DNA of 64,000 nucleotides, taken from assembly GCF_030332225.1 (NCBI RefSeq), contig NZ_JAOWIF010000031.1, positions 62,001-126,000 of the forward strand, given 5' to 3'. Shown here piece after piece: positions 58,207-64,000 of the stretch. Each line of letters begins with the position of its first letter. The first letter of the stretch is position 1. The position numbers were made by a program, and so were the translations under genes. Below the pieces are notes generated by a model. It worked only from the letters and a program-made list of their open reading frames with translations. It was not told the DNA's origin and ran no database searches. This stretch comes from Citrobacter sp. Cu233 (lineage in GTDB: Bacteria > Pseudomonadota > Gammaproteobacteria > Enterobacterales > Enterobacteriaceae).

Positions 58207-58566
58207 TTAACCGACGATTTCCAGCACTTGCTCAGGTGGGCGACCAATCCGTGCCTGACCTTTCGCTACCACAATCGGGCGCTCCATCAGCTTCGGGTTT
58301 TCGACCATCGCCTGAATCAGCGCATCTTCACTCAAACTGCTGTCCGCCAGGTTGAGCGATTTGTAGAGATCTTCTTTCTGACGCATCAGTTCGCGAGCGC
58401 TGGACATTCCCAGCATCTTCAGCAATTCACGCAGTGTCGCTGCATCAGCCGGGGTTTCCAGATAGAGCACGACTTCTGGCTCTACACCGTTAGACTTGAG
58501 TAATTCCAGCGTTTCACGGCTCTTTGAGCAGCGTGGGTTATGGTAAATTTTAATCGCGTCTGACAT
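58207..58566 (-). CDS. yfgD: ArsC-family protein YfgD
   Basis: 119 aa from ATG 58566 (MSDAIKIYHNPRCSKSRETL). Thioredoxin-like ArsC fold; the single Cys in NPRCSKSRETL corresponds to the catalytic Cys of arsenate reductase, and RPIVVAKGQARIGRPPE carries the anion-binding arginines. Arsenate reduction is not proven for YfgD. Downstream of bepA with a REP element between. Confidence 0.92.
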   Translation of the reverse strand: MSDAIKIYHNPRCSKSRETLELLKSNGVEPEVVLYLETPADAATLRELLKMLGMSSARELMRQKEDLYKSLNLADSSLSEDALIQAMVENPKLMERPIVVAKGQARIGRPPEQVLEIVG

Positions 58567-58603
58567 GACTTCTCCTTGCATGACGATTCGGCCGACCTAT
58601 TGT

Positions 58604-58648
58604 GCCTGCCGCAGGCCGGATAAGACGCAACAGCGCCGCTATCCGGCA
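58604..58648. repeat. REP element between yfgD and bepA
   Basis: GCCGGATA (58615-58622) and ATCCGGC (58641-58647) with AAGACGCAACAGCGCCGC between, the common REP pattern, preceded by GCCTGCCGCAGGC. Confidence 0.75.
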
Positions 58649-58660
58649 AGTATTCAATAG

Positions 58661-60124
58661 TTACATTTTCGAGTACGGTTTAAAGCGCTCTTGCAGTTGG
58701 CGCAGTTGGTCGATACGGGCATCGTATCTGGCCTGCTGCTGGCTGCCGAGTTTCACCTGAGAACTGGCGTTACTGAGCATCGAGATTGCCTGATCAAGAC
58801 GGCCCGCCAGCGCATACCCTTCAGCACGTGCGGCCAGCTCCTGATCGCGGTTATTCAGGTTCGCTTCCGTTTGCGCCAACAGATCCCAGCCGTTAGTGTC
58901 ATCTTTATGGTTAAACGTATAGCGATTCAGGATGGTGGCAGCCTCTTTAGCTTGTCCTCCCTGCAAATACGCATTTGCCAGGTTGAGTTGCAATACTGGA
59001 TTCACGCGCAGGTCGCGAGCGTTTTTCAGGCGATTAATGGCATCGCTGGTTTTCTTCTGGCCGAGATCGATGTCCGTTGCCAGGTCGAGGTACCATGCAT
59101 TATTCGGATCTGCCGCGAGCAGCGGCTGAAGCGTTTTACGTGCTTCGTCGTATTTACTGGCTTCCATCGCTTGCAGCGCCCGACCGTACTGCGCAGCGCG
59201 CTGTTCGCGCACGTTGCCTTTCGACCAGTTATCCAGTAGATCGCTGGTTAACTGGTTGCGGCCTGAATTGTACATGCCCAAGGTTCGCGCTTTGGCCAAA
59301 TAAAAATCTTCTGAAGATTGCACGACTACCGGGCGCATCTGGTTGGCGCGGTTACGCGCATCTGCCAGACGGCTTTCTGGCAGGGGGTGAGTCAGAAGAA
59401 TTTCCGGGGGACGTGTAGAGTAACGGGCCTGATCGAGCAGTTTCTCCAGGAATGTTGGCATGGCCTGGGGATCGAATCCTGAACGTTGCAGCACCTGAAT
59501 ACCGATGCGGTCTGCTTCCTGTTCGTTCTGTTGAGTAAAGCTAATCATCCCCTGGCGAGTACCCGCCAGCGTACCGGTTAGCGCCGCCATACCTGCCTGC
59601 GGGCTGGCCATCGCTAATAAAATCGAGCCTAATGCACCGACCCATGTCAGCGGTGCGCTACGTTTCTGATCTTCCATCGCTCGCGCCAGGTGGCGCTGCG
59701 TGACGTGAGAAATTTCGTGCGCCATTACCGACGCCAGTTGGCTTTCGTTATCGGAATAGCGGAACAGTGCTGAGTGCAATACAACGTTGCCGCCAAAAAA
59801 AGCGAAGGCGTTTATTTCATCATTGTTAATTAAAAAGAAAGTGAAGGGCGTTTTTACGGAATCTGCATGCGAAACCAGGCGCATCCCCAGTGCATTAATA
59901 TATTGGGTTAGCAGCGGATCGTTAATTAACGGCGCACTACCACGCAGCTGCCGAACGTAATAATCGCCCATCTGCATTTCTTGACCAATAGAAAGCGTAC
60001 TCCCTGCTGAGGTTCCCATATCAGGTAGGGTATCCGCAGTGTCAGCAAATGCGGGTGCGACCTGACCGACGGTCAGTGCAGCAATGAGGGTAGCAACCAG
60101 GTTTTTTTTCAACTGCCTGAACAT
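58661..60124 (-). CDS. bepA: Periplasmic metalloprotease/chaperone BepA
   Basis: 487 aa from ATG 60124 ([13 protein letters not shown]). A signal peptide ends near PAFA-DTAD (residue 27). The M48 zinc site HEISH is at residues 136-140, in [11 protein letters not shown], followed by TPR repeats in the C-terminal half. It degrades or assists stalled outer-membrane proteins such as LptD and binds BAM components. Divergent from perM. Confidence 0.97.
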   Translation of the reverse strand: MFRQLKKNLVATLIAALTVGQVAPAFADTADTLPDMGTSAGSTLSIGQEMQMGDYYVRQLRGSAPLINDPLLTQYINALGMRLVSHADSVKTPFTFFLINNDEINAFAFFGGNVVLHSALFRYSDNESQLASVMAHEISHVTQRHLARAMEDQKRSAPLTWVGALGSILLAMASPQAGMAALTGTLAGTRQGMISFTQQNEQEADRIGIQVLQRSGFDPQAMPTFLEKLLDQARYSTRPPEILLTHPLPESRLADARNRANQMRPVVVQSSEDFYLAKARTLGMYNSGRNQLTSDLLDNWSKGNVREQRAAQYGRALQAMEASKYDEARKTLQPLLAADPNNAWYLDLATDIDLGQKKTSDAINRLKNARDLRVNPVLQLNLANAYLQGGQAKEAATILNRYTFNHKDDTNGWDLLAQTEANLNNRDQELAARAEGYALAGRLDQAISMLSNASSQVKLGSQQQARYDARIDQLRQLQERFKPYSKM

Positions 60125-60350
60125 AACCTCTGTCCTGTATTCTTTTTTGAGATAGCCATTTGACCAATGCCGTGAAGTATCGTTCACACTCCGCAAGCTT
60201 AGCGAGTGTAACTGCGAAACCTGACGATGAACACCCAGGAAAAATGTCTTTTCACTTTGCGTAATCAGCCATAAAAAGCGAAGTCTTTTTTGTGACATTT
60301 CGATACAATTCGGGATCGCAATCCCGCTATTGAGGTTCAGGGAAGGTTTT

Positions 60351-61415
60351 ATGCTCGAAATGTTGACGCAATGGTATCGCCGCCGCTTTAGCGACCCTGA
60401 GGCTATTGCCTTGCTGATAATTCTGGTTGCCGGTTTTGGCATCCTGTTCTTCTTTAGTGGTCTGTTAGCGCCGCTGCTGGTCGCGATTGTGCTGGCTTAT
60501 TTGCTGGAATGGCCTACCGCCCGGCTGGAAAATATCGGTTGTTCGCGGCGCTGGGCGACGTCAATTGTGCTGGTAGTGTTTGTCGGTATTTTGCTGCTGA
60601 TGGCGTTTGTGGTAATGCCTGTCGCATGGCAGCAAGGCATCTATTTGATACGCGATATGCCTGGCATGCTTAACAAATTGTCTGACTTTGCCGCCACCTT
60701 ACCGCGACGTTATCCGGCGCTTATGGATGCGGGCATCATTGATGCGATGGCCGAGAATATGCGTTCCCGGATGCTCACCATGGGTGATTCAGTGGTGAAA
60801 TATTCGCTGGCTTCTCTGGTTGGGCTGTTGACACTGGCGGTGTATCTGGTGCTTGTCCCACTGATGGTGTTCTTTTTGGTGAAGGATAAAAGCCAGATGT
60901 TGAATGCTGTGCGCCGGGTGCTGCCGCGAAATCGTGGACTGGCAGGACAGGTCTGGAAAGAGATGAACCAGCAAATCACCAACTATATCCGCGGTAAAGT
61001 CCTGGAGATGGTGGTGGTCGGTGTTGCAACCTGGCTGGGCTTCCTGATGTTTGGTCTTAACTACTCTCTGCTGTTGGCAGTGCTGGTGGGGTTCTCTGTG
61101 CTCATCCCGTACATCGGCGCGTTTGTGGTGACGATTCCGGTCGTTGGTGTGGCGTTGTTTCAGTTCGGACTCGGAACGGAGTTCTGGAGCTGTTTCGCCG
61201 TGTACCTGATAATCCAGGCGCTGGACGGCAATCTGCTGGTTCCCGTACTCTTCTCCGAAGCCGTAAACCTGCATCCACTGGTGATTATTCTGTCGGTAGT
61301 TATTTTCGGCGGTCTGTGGGGATTCTGGGGGGTATTCTTTGCCATTCCGTTGGCGACGCTCATCAAAGCCGTGGTGCATGCCTGGCCGGATGGTCAGACG
61401 GTTGACGATCGCTAA
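60351..61415 (+). CDS. perM: PerM (YfgO), AI-2E-family membrane protein
   Basis: 354 aa (E. coli 353) from ATG 60351 ([17 protein letters not shown]). Seven to eight membrane helices; the AI-2E-transporter family core is visible as [20 protein letters not shown] and [19 protein letters not shown]. Its exact substrate is not known. Followed after three bases by a piece of a different gene (iadA remnant). Confidence 0.94.
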   Translation: MLEMLTQWYRRRFSDPEAIALLIILVAGFGILFFFSGLLAPLLVAIVLAYLLEWPTARLENIGCSRRWATSIVLVVFVGILLLMAFVVMPVAWQQGIYLIRDMPGMLNKLSDFAATLPRRYPALMDAGIIDAMAENMRSRMLTMGDSVVKYSLASLVGLLTLAVYLVLVPLMVFFLVKDKSQMLNAVRRVLPRNRGLAGQVWKEMNQQITNYIRGKVLEMVVVGVATWLGFLMFGLNYSLLLAVLVGFSVLIPYIGAFVVTIPVVGVALFQFGLGTEFWSCFAVYLIIQALDGNLLVPVLFSEAVNLHPLVIILSVVIFGGLWGFWGVFFAIPLATLIKAVVHAWPDGQTVDDR

Positions 61416-61418
61416 TCC

Positions 61419-61565
61419 ATCAGTTCCTACGGCGCAACGCCGTCGGCGGGATGCGATGCGGATATTCTGGTGCTGAACAGCGCGCTGGAAGTGAATGACC
61501 TGTGGGCGAAGGGGAAAGCCAGGGTGAAAGAGAAGAAAGCGTGTGTAAAAGGAACGTTTGAATAA
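61419..61565 (+). pseudogene. iadA: 3' remnant of isoaspartyl dipeptidase gene iadA
   Basis: 48 codons and a stop (TAA 61563-61565) that match the C-terminus of E. coli IadA: CDADILVLNSALEVNDLWAK here against NDADLLVMTPELRIEQVYAR, then GKARVKEKKACVKGTFE against GKLMVKDGKACVKGTFE. There is no start codon and no catalytic domain; the rest of the gene (over 300 codons) is absent, since perM ends three bases upstream. This is a deletion scar. In E. coli the hyf/focB locus occupies this position. Confidence 0.82.
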
Positions 61566-61576
61566 ACGATTTTTAT

Positions 61577-61662
61577 GCCGGATGGCAGCGTAAACACCTT
61601 ATTCGGCCTACAGATTTGTACAGATGTAGGCCTGATAAGACGTGTTCACGTCGCTATCAGGC
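61577..61662. repeat. Paired REP-like elements between iadA remnant and bcp
   Basis: A REP arm GCCGGATGGC (61577-61586) and a second element ending TATCAGGC (61655-61662) frame the inverted pair GGCCTACA (61605-61612) and TGTAGGCC (61625-61632). BIME-like; it also ends the bcp transcript. Confidence 0.7.
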
Positions 61663-61682
61663 TTTATTCAGCAAAACGTATC

Positions 61683-62153
61683 TCAGGCGTTTTCCAGAAC
61701 CCAGTTCAGCACGATGTCGTGGTGATTGCTGGTTTTGAAATCATCAAACACATGTTCAATTTTGCCTTCGGCATCAATCAGGAAGCTGATGCGGTGGATG
61801 CCATCGTAGGTCTTACCCATAAATGACTTTTCACCCCAGACGCCAAACTGCTCGCAAACCTGATGATCTTCATCAGACAGGAGCGTGAAGTTAAGCACTT
61901 CTTTCTCCGCAAATCGGGAAAGCTTTTCTGGTTTATCGGTGCTTATTCCCAGCACCTCAACACCGGCTTTTTTTAACTGATCCATGTTATCGCGCAAGCC
62001 ACAGGCCTGTACGGTACAGCCGGGCGTCATGGCTTTCGGGTAGAAATAAACCAGAACACGCTGTCCCTGGAAGTCGGTTAAATTTACTTGTTCTCCGTCT
62101 TGATCCGGCAAGCTAAATTTCGGTGCGATATCACCGGCTTTCAGTGGGTTCAT
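61683..62153 (-). CDS. bcp: Thiol peroxidase Bcp (peroxiredoxin Q)
   Basis: 156 aa, the E. coli length. Peroxidatic Cys in MTPGCTVQACGLRD (about residue 46) and resolving Cys five residues later. Reduces hydrogen and organic peroxides with thioredoxin. Its ATG overlaps the gcvR stop by one base (TAATG), so the two are coupled. Confidence 0.97.
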   Translation of the reverse strand: MNPLKAGDIAPKFSLPDQDGEQVNLTDFQGQRVLVYFYPKAMTPGCTVQACGLRDNMDQLKKAGVEVLGISTDKPEKLSRFAEKEVLNFTLLSDEDHQVCEQFGVWGEKSFMGKTYDGIHRISFLIDAEGKIEHVFDDFKTSNHHDIVLNWVLENA

Positions 62154-62725
62154 TACTTAACTCCATCCTGTTCATCATGCTGTGAGTAATTGACAACGTT
62201 AATACTGCCTTGCGCATTGAGTTCTGTACAGAGTGCTTTAAACGCATCCTCAATATTTGCCGAATCATGTGACGCAGGACTATGTGCGGTAATTTGAATA
62301 AACAATTGTGCAGCCTTGCCGTTTTCAGCCGGCTGTGTGCGCGAAACCAGTTCCGCAATATTCATTTGGTGGCTGTCAAAAAGGGCGGTAAAGCGCTCAA
62401 TCAAATGAGGAGAGTCGGGGACATCGACCTGCACCCATACCGTGGCGGGCATCGCCGGGCGGGGACGCGCGGTTGTACGCTTCATCACAATCAATAAATC
62501 CAGCTCTGCGCCTTTCAAAGGCAAGGTTGATTCAATCAGGGTGATGGCATTCCAGGTTCCGGATAACAACATGATAAACGTAAACTCGTCACCCAGCATG
62601 GCCAGTCGGCTGTCTTCGATATTACAGCCACAACTGCTGACATGACGGGTGATAGTGTTCACAATTCCCGGGCGGTCAGCACCCAGCGCAGTAATGACCA
62701 GATAGTGTTGCGATGACGATGTCAA
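62153..62725 (-). CDS. gcvR: Glycine cleavage system regulator GcvR
   Basis: 190 aa from TTG 62725, giving the E. coli length and N-terminus (MTSSSQHYLVITALGADRPG); a longer ATG-started frame exists but adds 22 unconserved residues. Two ACT domains. Without glycine GcvR binds and blocks the activator GcvA; glycine binding relieves this. Divergent from dapA. Confidence 0.95.
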   Translation of the reverse strand: MTSSSQHYLVITALGADRPGIVNTITRHVSSCGCNIEDSRLAMLGDEFTFIMLLSGTWNAITLIESTLPLKGAELDLLIVMKRTTARPRPAMPATVWVQVDVPDSPHLIERFTALFDSHQMNIAELVSRTQPAENGKAAQLFIQITAHSPASHDSANIEDAFKALCTELNAQGSINVVNYSQHDEQDGVK

Positions 62726-62870
62726 ACCTGTTCTTCCTTTGAGCGGTGAGGTAATCATAAGGAAAGCATAAAAAAAACATGCATACAACAATCAGAAGGG
62801 CTATGGCCGCTTGCTTTTATTGTCGTACCAAACGTACCATTGAGACACTTGTTTGCACAGAGGATGGCCC

Positions 62871-63749
62871 ATGTTCACGGGAAGTATTGTCGCGCTTATT
62901 ACGCCGATGGATGAGAAAGGTAAAGTCTGCCGGTCGAGCCTGAAAAAACTGATTGATTATCATGTCGCCAGCGGCACCTCGGCGATCGTTTCGGTTGGCA
63001 CCACTGGTGAGTCCGCTACCCTGAGTCATGATGAACATGGCGATGTGGTAATGATGACGCTGGAGCTGGCCGATGGGCGTATTCCGGTTATTGCCGGAAC
63101 GGGCGCCAATGCGACCGCAGAAGCCATTAGTCTGACGCAGCGTTTCAACGACAGCGGTGTTGTCGGCTGCCTGACGGTGACGCCTTATTACAACCGCCCA
63201 ACTCAGGAGGGTTTGTTCCAGCATTTCAAAGCCATCGCGGAACATACTGACCTGCCGCAAATTCTGTATAATGTGCCGTCCCGTACTGGCTGCGATATGC
63301 TGCCGGAAACCGTTGGTCGCCTGGCGAAGGTAAAAAATATTGTCGCGATCAAAGAGGCCACAGGGAACTTAAGTCGTGTTCACCAGATCAAAGAGCTGGT
63401 TTCAGACGATTTTATTCTGCTCAGCGGTGATGATGCGACCGGACTGGACTTCATGCAGCTCGGTGGTCATGGCGTGATTTCCGTAACAGCTAACGTTGCG
63501 GCACGCGATATGGCTGAAATGTGCAAACTGGCGGCAGAAGGGCATTTTGCCGAGGCGCGGGTGATCAACCAACGTCTGATGCCGTTACACAACAAACTAT
63601 TTGTCGAACCCAATCCTATCCCAGTGAAATGGGCATGTAAGGAGTTGGGACTTGTGGCGACCGATACGCTACGTTTGCCGATGACACCAATCACGGACAA
63701 TGCTCGTGATATTGTCAAAGCGGCGCTTAAGCATGCCGGTTTGCTGTAA
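62871..63749 (+). CDS. dapA: 4-hydroxy-tetrahydrodipicolinate synthase
   Basis: 292 aa from ATG 62871 ([15 protein letters not shown]), E. coli length. First lysine/diaminopimelate-specific step: pyruvate plus aspartate semialdehyde. Schiff-base Lys161 in IVAIKEATG; Tyr133 in [18 protein letters not shown] near residue 43. Followed at 16 bp by bamC, as in E. coli. Confidence 0.98.
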   Translation: MFTGSIVALITPMDEKGKVCRSSLKKLIDYHVASGTSAIVSVGTTGESATLSHDEHGDVVMMTLELADGRIPVIAGTGANATAEAISLTQRFNDSGVVGCLTVTPYYNRPTQEGLFQHFKAIAEHTDLPQILYNVPSRTGCDMLPETVGRLAKVKNIVAIKEATGNLSRVHQIKELVSDDFILLSGDDATGLDFMQLGGHGVISVTANVAARDMAEMCKLAAEGHFAEARVINQRLMPLHNKLFVEPNPIPVKWACKELGLVATDTLRLPMTPITDNARDIVKAALKHAGLL

Positions 63750-63765
63750 AGTTTAGGGAGATTTG

Positions 63766-64000
63766 ATGGCTTACTCAGTACAAAAGTCGCGCCTGGCCAA
63801 GGTTGCGGGTGTTTCGCTTGTTATGTTGCTCGCGGCCTGTAGTTCTGACTCGCGCTATAAGCGCCAGGTGAGCGGTGATGAATCCTATCTGGAGGCCGCA
63901 CCGCTTGCTGAGCTTCACGCGCCAGCTGGGATGATTCTGCCGGTTATGACCGGCGACTATAACATCCCGGTAACCAACGGTAGCGGTGCCGTGGGTAAAG
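63766..64000 (+). CDS. bamC: Outer-membrane assembly lipoprotein BamC (5' part)
   Basis: Partial: the first 78 codons, running off the window edge. Starts [15 protein letters not shown]; lipobox LLAAC with lipidated Cys near residue 25, then [19 protein letters not shown], the long unstructured segment that wraps BamD. Component of the BAM complex with BamB (33280-34458). Confidence 0.95.
   Translation, partial: MAYSVQKSRLAKVAGVSLVMLLAACSSDSRYKRQVSGDESYLEAAPLAELHAPAGMILPVMTGDYNIPVTNGSGAVGK

Overview
The window is chromosomal DNA of an enterobacterium (Enterobacteriaceae). Most of it follows, in order and orientation, the Escherichia coli / Salmonella block from suhB-trmJ-isc through ndk, hisS, guaBA, ppk-ppx, purMN, upp-uraA and hda to dapA-bamC. 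Protein lengths match E. coli almost to the residue (IscR 163, IscS 404, GuaA 525, Der 490). The accessory genes inserted into this backbone point to a close relative of E. coli and Salmonella; Citrobacter is my best guess, but genus cannot be proven from the sequence alone. I see no phage, insertion sequence, CRISPR array, tRNA or rRNA.

Layout. 1-6.9 kb: a minus-strand sugar-uptake operon made of an LsrB/RbsB-like binding protein, an ATPase with two nucleotide-binding domains, two permeases, an FGGY pentulose kinase and a SIS-domain sugar-phosphate isomerase homologue. 7.2-8.9 kb: a DUF1007 + NicO-family metal transport pair (ZevAB-like). 8.9-16.3 kb: suhB, trmJ and the complete iscRSUA-hscBA-fdx-iscX operon for iron-sulfur cluster assembly. 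16.4-29 kb: pepB, sseB, sseA, the alpha-2-macroglobulin/PbpC pair (yfhM-pbpC), ndk and rlmN. 29-36 kb: rodZ, ispG, hisS, yfgM, bamB, der. 36.3-39 kb: an inserted POT-family transporter and a Gfo/Idh/MocA-type oxidoreductase. 39-44 kb: yfgJ, xseA, guaBA. 44-53.5 kb: an internally deleted mscS-like pseudogene, yfgG, pdeF (yfgF), ppx-ppk, purMN. 53.7-55.2 kb: an orphan GH1 6-phospho-beta-glucosidase between purM and upp. 55.3-64 kb: upp-uraA, hda, yfgD, bepA, perM, a short iadA 3' remnant where E. coli carries the hyf hydrogenase-4 locus, then bcp, gcvR, dapA and the first 235 bp of bamC.

How the genes work together. The isc operon builds [2Fe-2S]/[4Fe-4S] clusters that clients in the same window use (RlmN, IspG, IscR itself). 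guaBA, purMN, upp-uraA and ndk form a loose purine/pyrimidine neighbourhood; a clear PurR operator precedes purM, a plausible one precedes guaB, and upp has the U-tract start typical of UTP-sensing control. yfgM-bamB, bamC and bepA belong to outer-membrane biogenesis, while rodZ, pbpC and yfhM belong to the cell envelope. 

No obviously new multi-gene system stands out. The most distinctive parts are the sugar operon with an isomerase lacking two KdsD catalytic residues, the beta-glucosidase gene with two AscG-like operators 57 bp apart, the FNR-type boxes before pdeF and upp, and two decayed genes (mscS-like and iadA) that mark deletion scars.
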